DNA of 64,000 nt. Source: Isoetes taiwanensis (lineage: Eukaryota > Streptophyta > Lycopodiopsida > Isoetales > Isoetaceae). The position numbers were made by a program, and so were the translations under genes. The DNA is taken from NCBI GenBank assembly GCA_021234155.1, contig JAJEKV010000027.1, positions 1,267,109 to 1,331,108 on the forward strand, given 5' to 3'. Under the pieces are notes generated by a model. It was not told the DNA's origin. It saw only the letters and a list, made by a program, of their open reading frames with translations, and made no database searches. Positions 54,823 through 64,000 of the stretch are shown piece after piece (the stretch's first letter is position 1; every line of letters starts with the position of its first letter).

Positions 54823-57130
54823 GTGCAACAGATATTCTGTGTGTTCTTTCCTTCTCAAAAGAGGGAAGGTCTCTCATCCGTGGACTCAACTCTTCGGGAT
54901 TCCTTGAGGCAATTCTGGGGAATCACACTTTCTTGGATAGGTTGTTGGTTCTTGAATCGGAACCATTTGTTATCAGGCTATGTTATCCGACCTTTGAACT
55001 TTACTCTCGTCAAGATTTAAGCTTGGGACCAGGAATCAACATTCTTGTGCTTCAAGATGAGGCCTAAAATGACCACCTATAAAGGAGATTGTTCTGACCA
55101 ATGATTCTTGGAGGATCACAAATTGGCCAAGAAAGCAAAGATTAGAGGATTATTCTTAAATTGGAACAAAATGGTAACTTAGCCTAGAAAAAGATGAGAG
55201 AGCTCACAGTGGCCTTTGATATTATCAGAGAATAGCAAAAGACAGCTATTGAATGCATGGGAATCAAGAAAGGACAAATTGTTGCTTGTCAGGAAGAAAT
55301 CTCTAGGTTGGAAAGGCAATACGCGGAAGGAAAAGCTGGCAAGAGAGATCTAGTCTGGAACATGATTAAAAGACTCCAAGAACCTGATCTGCTGCTCTAT
55401 CAAATGATTAGGACCAAATCTGGGCACTCTAAGGAAGATTGTTGCAGCCTTAAGAATCAAGCCTTTAAAAAGAGCATGACAGAGTTACTTCTTACAACTA
55501 AAGATTTGGCGGAAGAACTTGAGCTAATGGAATGGAAATCAAAAGCTTCCTTCCGTCTTGTTCGAGTTTGGGAAAATGCAGATGACCATGAAATAATCAA
55601 ATTCAAATAAAAGTTTAAGGACGATCTTTCTTTATTGGCCACAGCTAAGCTTAAAAATGTGGAGGTCGATCATGATACAGTTGTTCAGAAGCTTGTTCTT
55701 ACCAAAGAATGTTTGATTAGTGGCATCAAAGGATACTTCAACCCGTGAGAAGCAAGCAATTGCCCCTGTCCTAACTGCACAAAGGTCGTTAGCCTCAACT
55801 TGGATAAGCTGTCGACAAAAGTCTCTGATTCCAAGCTCTGCTCCAAAATACCAACTATGGGCAAGTACGACAATATTAATGGTATGTCCCCCTCCTTTAA
55901 AAATATTCTTTTAAATTCTTTTGATGGGGACAGTACCCACCGTAATCAGGGATGCAAAAAGTATGCTCAAGGTTCTATGGTAGATCTTTATGCTATAAAG
56001 GACAAGGAAGCTATAGTAAAATATTCTTCCAATGGTGTTCTTGTCCATTTTCCTTGAAATGCCCGCAAATCAATGAGGTCAAGTATTGGCTTAACAGAAC
56101 TATTAACATTGCTATCCGTTCTTAAAAATGGATTCCAGGACCTATCAAATTACCTGCAGAGATAGCAATCGCAGGAAAACCATGCTCACAAGGAAAATCT
56201 CCACTATTATTAATTGCCCTGCTTACATTATGAACTGGAATCCTCTGTACATCCCTGGTAATTTTTTCTAGTATTGACACAACTACCTGGGTCTACGTAA
56301 GTGGAAACGTGAGACTCTCGAACACTGTTTGTTCTATGCGACCAAGTTCAGCCAGTTTGACCGTGGTTGCTATTTCTCTTCCATGTGGCATTGCTAGCCA
56401 ACAAGTGCTTCTTGATATTTATCCTTCTACTTGGAACAAGTTACAACAACAGGCTTTTTATTTAGCTTCAAATTGGTTGTTGTGGTCTATCTGAAAAAGG
56501 CAGTGGTGGTATACCTTCAATTGATCTTCAAGGGCCTAACAATTAGTGCTAACCGAGTTCTTCATAAGGCAGAAGATAGATTGATGAAGTCATACCTATA
56601 TTCTCAACTTGCTCCTGAGAAAAAACACTTGATTTTTGAGGAATATTTAGATATATTATCTTCAAGGTCCAGATCCAGCATAGCAGAAACCACTTCTTTT
56701 CTTGGCCGGATTAGGGGAGAGGGGTAGCAAGGGAAGCCGTTCCTCCGGGCTATGGCGGAGTTTTTGATGAAGAGCTGGAATGCGTCGTAAGCCTTGATGC
56801 TCTGCAAAAGCTTTTGCTCCAGCTTTGGGCTTCAGAAAGCATTACCTTTTCTGCTCCGACTATGGCTAATTGGTAACTAAGATGGCTATGGAGTTCTTTC
56901 TCCACCAGTCTTTGGGTAATACTTGGGGATAAGATAGGAACCCCTACAACTGGATATGCCGAATGAAGACGGCGATTTGTGGCTCTGTTGATGCCGATTT
57001 GTGGCTCTCTGGAAGCCGCTGAGTGGGGAAGATCAGGTCTTGCAGAGAATTTGGGGTTGGTTTTTGCATCTCTTGGTGCATCAAAAATCCCATAAAGCCG
57101 ACATTTTTGCTACAAAGAATACCTTGGGCG
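54823..57130 (+). other. Unidentified decayed coding-like region
   Basis: Open + stretches include 55,257-55,607 (117 codons, Lys/Glu-rich with predicted helices, 'EEISRLERQYAEGKAGKRDL'), 55,800-56,057 and 56,431-56,727. Frames change repeatedly and no family signature is seen. The two ends of 55.2-56.1 kb look like fragments of one former protein, perhaps a retroelement structural protein, but this is a guess. Confidence 0.3.
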
Positions 57131-57439
57131 TGCTCAGTTTTTGGCTCTAAACCCCCCGTGTAAATTTCTTGGAAAAAAAAGCCTTAAACAATAAAGACCC
57201 TTAACCTTCAAAGATCTGGCAGCTCCGAAAAGGTCTTCGTCTTCAAATCCCGCAGATCCTTAAGCAACAGATGCTTCAAGCTTCAAAGATCCATAAAAAT
57301 CTTGCAGATAAGGGCAAGCCTCTGCAAAAAAATCTGCCATAATAAACTCATCTTCTGCAAAGCTCATCCTAAAAGCCGATTCCTTTGTGCCATAGCCCAC
57401 CTCCATCTGTTTTGTTGGGTAAAATGGATCAACTTCCGT

Positions 57440-57580
57440 TTTGTTGGGTGAATAGAATAGATTTTTTATCGTTGACGGAGGCCAATTGGCCTATGGGACC
57501 CCCTCCTATAGAAGAGGATATGCACTTTCCAGTTTGGAAGGGATCCCTTCCTGGCTGCCGCCGGGGGCCCCCCTTCCAAA
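57440..57580 (-). mobile_element. Short LINE 3'-end fragment
   Basis: GAATAGAATAGATTTTTTATCG followed by GGCCAATTGGCCTATGGGACC is the reverse of the LINE terminus found at 54,797 and 63,784. Only the last tens of bases are present before unrelated sequence with GC-rich short palindromes. Confidence 0.65.
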
Positions 57581-57779
57581 CCAGAAAGAGGGTCCCCCCC
57601 TTCCATTCCCCAATACTTCTTTTGAATATTCAATAAAGTTTGACATTCTTCAAAAAAGTAAAATACTTTTTGGGAAAAAATTAGGGCAAGATAGAAAAAT
57701 TGCAAGAAGCTCTTTTCGGATGCCTGGAATAAAAAGGGAACTCTCAAACACCCTTTGCGCAAATGTTTAGGGCAAAAAT

Positions 57780-58920
57780 TAGGGCAAGACAGAAAAGTTG
57801 CACGAAGCTATTTTAAGGCATTTGTAATCAAATAGGGGAAATATTGGTTTTGAATGCATCCATGAAAAAAATCATGATATCTAATGGAGCGTGTTCGACA
57901 TTTCGCGTTTCCAACATTTTACATCCAAGTATGAACGCATAATGTGGCATTGCATGGGTTGACTTGGACACTCATTATCTAGCAAAATTAGATTACTTTG
58001 TGACACTTGAATATAATGCAATTTTCATTTTTTTTTGGATAAACTATCCATTATATGCGGAGTAACGAAGTGGCATACGATCTTTCCTCCGACTTAAGAA
58101 AGATATTTTTCCATCCTTTGATAGTAAGGTTGAATTTTTGACATCAATCCAAATCAATAAGTGAATTCTCGAAGGGCTCGCATGAAAACAGACAAAAGCT
58201 TCTTCCATATTTGTGGTCCACAGTGTTTTGACCTTTAAAATAAGAGAATAAATTTCTTCCATATTTGTGGTCCACAGTGTTTTGACCTTAAAATAAGAGA
58301 ATAGCTTGACATCTTCCTACCAAGTCCTTTGAATTTGTATATGGACAATGCCATGCTGCTAAGGCGTGGCATCTTAGATAACAAAGCACCATTATTTTTT
58401 CCAGAATCATTGTGTCCCGCATGCGTCCTCTTCTAATAAATAACAACAATCCTCTTTTTTGGCTTATGGCACATTTGAAAGCTTGGGCATGCACAAGCAT
58501 TGCAAAGAAACATAATTTACTAGTTATTTTCATTCCACCTAAATGATGCCCAGACTATCCAAACTACATCACACTTATAGTTGTTTTTTTTTTTAATGGT
58601 TAATCAACTTGGAAGATTGAATTGGATAAACCATGAACTTTTTCCGAGTATATGCTTCCACTATCTATAAAAAGACAACTGAGTACATAAATAAGCCCTA
58701 ATTTTCTTATACATGAAAATTCGTATGTAAGGTAAAATGAATTGTTTAGGTTCCTCAGACTTAAAAATATTATTCTTTAGAGATGGCATCTGATCACATA
58801 TCGCTAAGAAGATTAGCTCCTCCAAACTTAGAAAGATTATGGAATCATATGTGAATGGCTGAAAAGTTAGCATAAACAAACTTAAACAAACTTAAAAAAT
58901 ACTATCTTAGAGATAAGTAT
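57780..58920. other. Non-coding AT-rich stretch with one tandem duplication
   Basis: A unit of about 54 bp with TTCCATATTTGTGGTCCACA ... GTTTTGACCTT is repeated in tandem at about 58,201 and 58,256. Nothing else recognised. It forms the downstream flank of the ZZ/EF-like gene. Confidence 0.6.
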
Positions 58921-58922
58921 TG

Positions 58923-59888
58923 TCATATATATTTATAATATCCAGGGGCAAGGTCGTTAACTGCATTGCCCCCACTGACCATCATCTGGCCAAGCATTCT
59001 TGCCATTTCAAGCTGTTGTTGCTGCTGTTGGATGAACATTTGTTGTTCTAGTATGGACATCTGCTCATCCTTCAGCTAAACATAGAAAAGCAATATAATA
59101 TGAAAATGCATTCAACAAGATGAGAACCACGCAAAAATACTAACCTGCTGAGGTTCTGGAACTTGAGATTCCTTCTTTGTACTACTGGCTTTCATAGCTT
59201 CAGATTTTGCATCCACAAAGCGTTCAAACAGAAAATGGCTATTAATAAACTCCTGATGCTGATGCAAATCTTTTCGGTTCTGAAAGCAAGTAAAACATAG
59301 ACCAAAAGAGGTTTTTGAAGCCCCACCTAGGCATGCTTCGCACCAAAATTTAGCCCCAAAGATGAGCTCATGGCAATTGTGACAATATAGTTTACAATCC
59401 AGAGCATAAAGAATAGTGATCAAACCCCAAAAATCAACATAACCTGAGCGCTTTTCATCCACCACAGAAAAGATATTGGAGAGGTCAAACTCTGGAATCG
59501 CCTTTCGGAGGTCTGGAAGAGCAAATCTGGCGGCATAGAGGGAGGAGGGAGAATCGAAGAAGCCATATTTGGCGAGAAACTCCGGCTGGTTAGGGTTGTT
59601 CTCGAAGGAAAGGCGAGCAATTTGGCGAAGTTCTTCAAGCAAAGGATTTTTCCAATGTGAAGGGGGGCCTCCTAAATTTGAGTATGGAGGATATGATGGC
59701 GCATAGGGATATGCATGTTGAGGAGGTGGCTGGGATGGAGGGGGGTATGGTGGATATGTTGAGGGATATGGAGGGTAGGCACTTTGATCTGTTAGGGGTG
59801 GATACATAGATGGGCGTGTTGCATATGGATCACTTGTCTGCCCTCCATGATGAGGCTTATACCATGAATACTCAGATCCCTCAGCCAT
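58923..59888 (-). CDS. Pro/Tyr-rich protein with EF-hand-like segment and ZZ-like cysteine cluster
   Basis: Two exons, complement(59145-59888) and complement(58923-59075), joined at CAG|GTTAGT ... TTTAG|CTG with phase kept, give 298 residues and TGA. Residues 1-78 are rich in Pro, Tyr and Ser (YPPYPSTYPPYPPP). Next is a helical region (about 80-150), then 'FSVVDEKRSGYVDFWG' (about 141-156), which resembles an EF-hand loop with the last acidic ligand missing. Next is a cysteine cluster, CHNCHELIFGAKFWCEAC ... CFTCF ... H-x-H (about 168-215), with ZZ-type spacing, and a Gln-rich C-terminus ending LAPGYYKYI. No stops or frameshifts: it looks like a normal host gene. The start codon is the Met at 59,888; an upstream UTR exon is possible. 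Function not known to me. Confidence 0.8.
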
Positions 59889-60150
59889 TCCCTTGCCTGA
59901 TGAATGTATTGCCTCCCTCGTGCCACAACTGCAAGTGGTTTCTAGATCATAACATATGATTCATGGGAGCTTTGGGATACAACTGTGTGATATTTTCTTA
60001 TATGAGTAGACATTATAGAAACTTTCAACAATTCATGCATTGTCATTTTTTTTATATTATATAAAATGGATAATATAATCATTGGTCTAGGAGGATGGAT
60101 TTCTAAAGCCTCTAATCCATCCACATTACAAGATTCAAGTAAATACACGT

Positions 60151-60800
60151 CATTGTTTATAGGTGAAATATCAACAAGTCATTGTTGACTTTTTCAACCA
60201 TCCTATAGTTCTTTGCGTTATTAAATAGTCATTGGCCTAGGTAGACAAAAAGTTAAAGTCATTCATATCTATACTTCAATAAAATCTGCAACTGTAACAC
60301 GCCAAAATAAGAAATTAGCCACAATACGGTTTGTGTAGTTTGTTGTTCATGGTGAATGTCTAAGATGTAAGCATTGGTCTTATGTATTAGGTAACTAGGA
60401 CATATATAAATGAGGTTGAGAATATTCAATTCCCTCTACGCTTACTCCAAAGTCACTTGGTGTGTATCATATAAGGATTCCCATGTCGTCATCACGAAAA
60501 ATTTAAAGAAAGAAGAAATACACCCTATTATTTATAGGTGAAATCAACAAGTCCTTGTTGATATTTTCAACAATTCTATACTTGTCCTTTGTGTTATTAA
60601 GTAATCACTAGCCTAGGTGGACAAAAATGTTAAGTAGCTTGAGCTATAAAACTCAATTTGTTTAATATTCATTGTGCAAATATAACATGCCAAAATAAGA
60701 AATTAGCCACAATACGGGTTTGTGTCGTTTGTTGTTCGTGATGAATGTCAATATATAAGCATTAACTGAATCAAGACATATATGAATGAGATTGCGAAGA
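60151..60800. repeat. Direct duplication, two diverged copies of about 280 bp
   Basis: Copies start at about 60,151 and 60,528. Shared blocks include TAGGTGAAAT(AT)CAACAAGTC, CCAAAATAAGAAATTAGCCA followed by CAATACGG, and ACATATATRAATGAGRTTG. Confidence 0.8.
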
Positions 60801-60809
60801 TCTGATTCC

Positions 60810-63780
60810 GCGCAAACTATCTCTGCCCAATTTGGATTGGAATCCTAGAATTAAAAACCCTTCCGTGTTCAACATGAAAACTCTTCTCGTTTTTTATAAA
60901 ACTCAAAAGGGTTTTCATATTAACCCCAGAAGGTTTTTTTTTGTGGTGGACGCATCCACCTGCAATAAATTCATCTAAATTGATTACATGCAGCCAAGCA
61001 TTTCCTGGAAAAGGTCTATTTTGCCCTATTGATCTCTAGTTTGGGTGCTTGCGAATGAGCTAAGCTAGTTCAATTGATTCTGAAGGGTTTTGGAATGATC
61101 TAAAAGTACTTTATTTGGATATTCTGCAAGGGTTAAGACCATACCGAAGTTTAGGGTGATCCGAAAGTGATTCATATGGATTATATTTTACCTGGAGGAC
61201 TAGCAGATCCAATTCTGGTATTCTTTCATAATCGAATTGCGAATATTATCATTTATTAGGTAAAAAGTTTTGCAGACATGGATATATCATAAGGTGGCTC
61301 AAAAGGAAGATGAAGAGCCAAAATCTTGATTATTTCTTTCTGGAAGTCGCATAACTCCTTTCTAAAGAAATTTGATGTTGTAGAAGGCTATTTCTAGGCT
61401 ATGGCTACTTCGTGTGTTCAAGTTTTTGACTTTAACAGAAAACTTTTAGACCATACATGTGACATATCATGTTATTATACACATCATAAGCAATTCTAGA
61501 CGTTTTATATTGAATTAATGAATGAATGGTTGTCAATTTTGCTTATTTATTTGTTGGGGGATTGGATTATTTTGTCATCTCTACCAAATATGCTTGATGA
61601 ACATCCTATCTTTTAATAGGATTTATCAACAAATAGAGAGTTCCATGTTATTCAAGATCATATGTACAAACCAAGAGGATATGCACTAGTTCTTTGTTTT
61701 TCAATAGATGCATGAACATCTAAACATATAAGTAAACTTTATATGCTCTATTCTTCCTAATTTGAACTTTTTTTAATTATCCATCTAATTCTACAAGGCT
61801 TTTGTCCATGGTGAGTGTCTAAACAAAGATGGTGCAAGATAATGCTTAACAATGGAAAACTATCACTCATAGTCACACGAAACATGTACATAATGTACGA
61901 CATTCAAAGATGAATGTAGAGTCTGGTGAACTAAAATCAAAACAAGAGACATCTACATAATAGACATCATTCAAAGATGAATCTAGAGTATGGGGGACTA
62001 AAATCAAAATAAGTTAAGTTATAGAAATAAAAATTGAAATCCTACCTAGTTTTTGATGGAAAATGGTAAGGGTTTTTTAAATTCAAATTTAAAATTTAAA
62101 ATCTAGTGACGTGCAACTCGATGGGTGTGACTTTAATGGCCATCGTCCATCTTGAATAGCGTGGGCTTTAAAGATGACGTGCACATTGGTTTGTGTGAAC
62201 TAATTTTTAAACCTAAAATGATATGGAAACCCTTCCTATTTTTTGTAGAATCACTTCCTACTCTTCTGGATAAATAAGAAACTAAGAAGGGTTGAAAACC
62301 CTGCCTGGATTTCATAAAATCGGGAAGGGTTTTCACAAAATCAAGGAGGAAAATATGAAGAGTTTTTACAAAATCCTGGATTGCAGATGAATGCAAGGGT
62401 GCTTCTGGCTTATACATAAATGGACAGCTACATCATGCATGTAGGCTAGAAAAATTACACATCATGCCTGTAGTCTGGAACAACTCGAATAATTCCGAAG
62501 ATGAAAAGGTAGCTTGTTTCCATGAATAGAGCTAGTATTCCACATCTAAATTATTTGTTTACCATCTTTGAAAGTCCCTTGCAATTCCATTATCTGTTTG
62601 TCAGTATTTTTGTAGGGGGTGGTGGCGCTTTGTGGATTTAACTTTAGATGCACATATACTACATCCATAGATGTAAATTTTGATTCTATATATTGTGGTT
62701 AAGCTATTGTTTTGAAGAATAAAATTATGTGTTTATGACATTGAAGGCTTGCCTCGTGCACTTGGATTACATGCAGAGGTATTTCTAAAATTGTAGTTGC
62801 TCTTCGTGCCAATCTTTACTTGTCTATTGGTTTTCAATTTAAGTTTGCTTGTGTTTTTTATATTGACATAGGTGCATCAAAATGGACTAGATCAATCATA
62901 TATCGCCCTAAAAATGATATTATGAACCATTACCCCCAACATCTACAACCCCTTTTTGTTTAGGTTATGCTCATGCAAGTTCGGTATAATGTTTGGGTTT
63001 TGCTCCTTTTGTTTTTAACTTGCGGAACAACCTTTTGAAGTCTACATTGTCTTAGGCACGAGCACCTATAGAGATGTATATAACATCCCTACACACTTCC
63101 GAAGGGTCCGAAGGGGCCAAGGAAATTTTAAGTTAACGAAAACCATTACATCCAGCACTTTTAAATTAAATCCCCTTTTGTGCTCCCTAAAATTATATAT
63201 ACATGTATAAAATCAACACCATTTAGTGCATTGCCTCAAACCTTATAGTACTTTGCAAACCTCGTTATACAATATATATACCAAAACTTGTGCAAGCATA
63301 CCCCACAAACAAGGATCGCTATCTATGGTCTAGATCAAGGAATAACTGGCAAATATATCCATCCAACATCTCTCGATGCCCGATGTCGACCTTTGTGGGA
63401 ATACTTACCATGTGTACTTAGATATTATTTTTTGGAATCAAATGATACAATTATTACCTTTCTTGCTTAAGAAGATAAAATTTATATTCTTTTATTACCA
63501 TCTGTTTAAAAATTGACAAAGACGCTTTTTGCAATGCATGTATCAATCATGTATACTTTTTTTTTTAATGGTTATGTTAGATGTTGTCGGATAATCTGGT
63601 ATGGTCACCTCAATAGCCTATAATGATTTATGGCATAAATAGATGGGTTAAACACACATACTTCATAAGGTTGTGTGGAATAATGGCATATCCCCAACAG
63701 TATAGATCATTGTTTGTTTTACATAGACAAACACCTATCTCTCCTAGGATAAATGTACGCATAATATATGTGATACAATG
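60810..63780. other. AT-rich gene-free region
   Basis: No conserved coding frame. A 65-bp tandem duplication lies at about 61,884-62,012 (CATTCAAAGATGAATSTAGAGT in both units). Short repeats of AACCCTTCC/GGAAGGGTTTT type are scattered at 60,860-60,935 and 62,225-62,385. Nothing else seen. Confidence 0.55.
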
Positions 63781-63783
63781 CAT

Positions 63784-64000
63784 TGAATAGAATAGAATAG
63801 AATATGATTTTATCGTCCACGGAGACCAACTGGCCTATGGGACCCAAGTACAAAGAGAGAGCAGCAGGCGTATTACTACCAGGATTAAAAACCCCCCAAG
63901 GGTTTTGGGAAAAACCTTAGTAGCAATAAGGATGCCGACATATCGCACAGCTTATATACATAATCACAAGTACTGGTGAGGTTAATGTCGGACGGGGGGG
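63784..64000 (-). mobile_element. 3' end of another LINE, running off the window
   Basis: The GAATA-repeat tail (63,784-63,803), GGCCTATGGGACCCAAGTAC and the stem-loop (63,871-63,930) match the plus-strand LINE end at 54,645-54,797 closely in reverse orientation. Its body should continue beyond base 64,000. Confidence 0.85.

Noticed and set aside
1-64000. CRISPR arrays, bacterial operons or organellar inserts
   Set aside because: Tandem repeats here lack regular spacers, genes have GT/AG introns and no chloroplast or mitochondrial gene was recognised.

Overview
The window is nuclear DNA of a land plant. The main evidence is an apparently complete EMF2/VRN2-type Polycomb gene (732 codons, about 20 coding exons) set among nested plant-type transposons: CACTA/En-Spm, a Ty3/gypsy chromovirus, LINEs, and an LTR remnant with an initiator-tRNA-Met-like primer-binding site. 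A HUH-endonuclease (Replitron-like) gene is also present. Replitrons are reported as abundant in non-seed plants, so a fern, lycophyte or bryophyte is my best guess; the species is not resolved. Base composition is AT-rich and most long open frames are transposon debris.

Layout. 1-3.7 kb: two LINE remnants, one on each strand. 3.7-8.25 kb: AT-rich DNA without recognisable genes, except a promoter-like minus-strand sequence near 4.5 kb. 8,256-20,464: a 12.2 kb CACTA element with 29-bp terminal inverted repeats and a GAC target duplication. It carries a tnp2-type transposase (+) and a divergently oriented Ptta/En-Spm-like gene (-) either side of a repeat-rich spacer. 20.5-22.3 kb: pyrimidine-rich and repetitive DNA. 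22.3-25.6 kb: a 5'-truncated chromovirus pol with a duplicated chromodomain, then its 3' LTR. 26.4-28.5 kb: a decayed Replitron-like HUH gene followed by a cluster of stem-loops. 28.9-36.2 kb: the EMF2-like gene. 36.2-42.9 kb: foldback and LTR remnants.

42,959-50,648: a 7.7 kb DNA transposon with 31-bp inverted termini, inserted just after an LTR-element primer-binding site. It holds two convergent multi-exon genes. One encodes a coiled-coil protein fused to an FCP1/HAD-phosphatase-like domain; the other encodes a DDE-like transposase, which is itself interrupted by an 885-bp nested insertion. I regard this as the most unusual unit in the window. 51.9-54.8 kb: a degenerate LINE (+). 54.8-58.9 kb: unidentified decayed sequence. 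58.9-59.9 kb: a two-exon minus-strand gene for a Pro/Tyr-rich protein with an EF-hand-like segment and a ZZ-like cysteine cluster. 60-63.8 kb: tandem duplications and AT-rich DNA. 63.78 kb to the end: the 3' end of another LINE (-).

Only two genes look like ordinary host genes: EMF2-like and the ZZ/EF-like gene. A stem-loop of about 50-70 bases recurs five times, in LINE 3' regions and in at least one unrelated insertion, with outer stems that differ in sequence but still pair in some copies. All calls come from reading the sequence; no database search was run.
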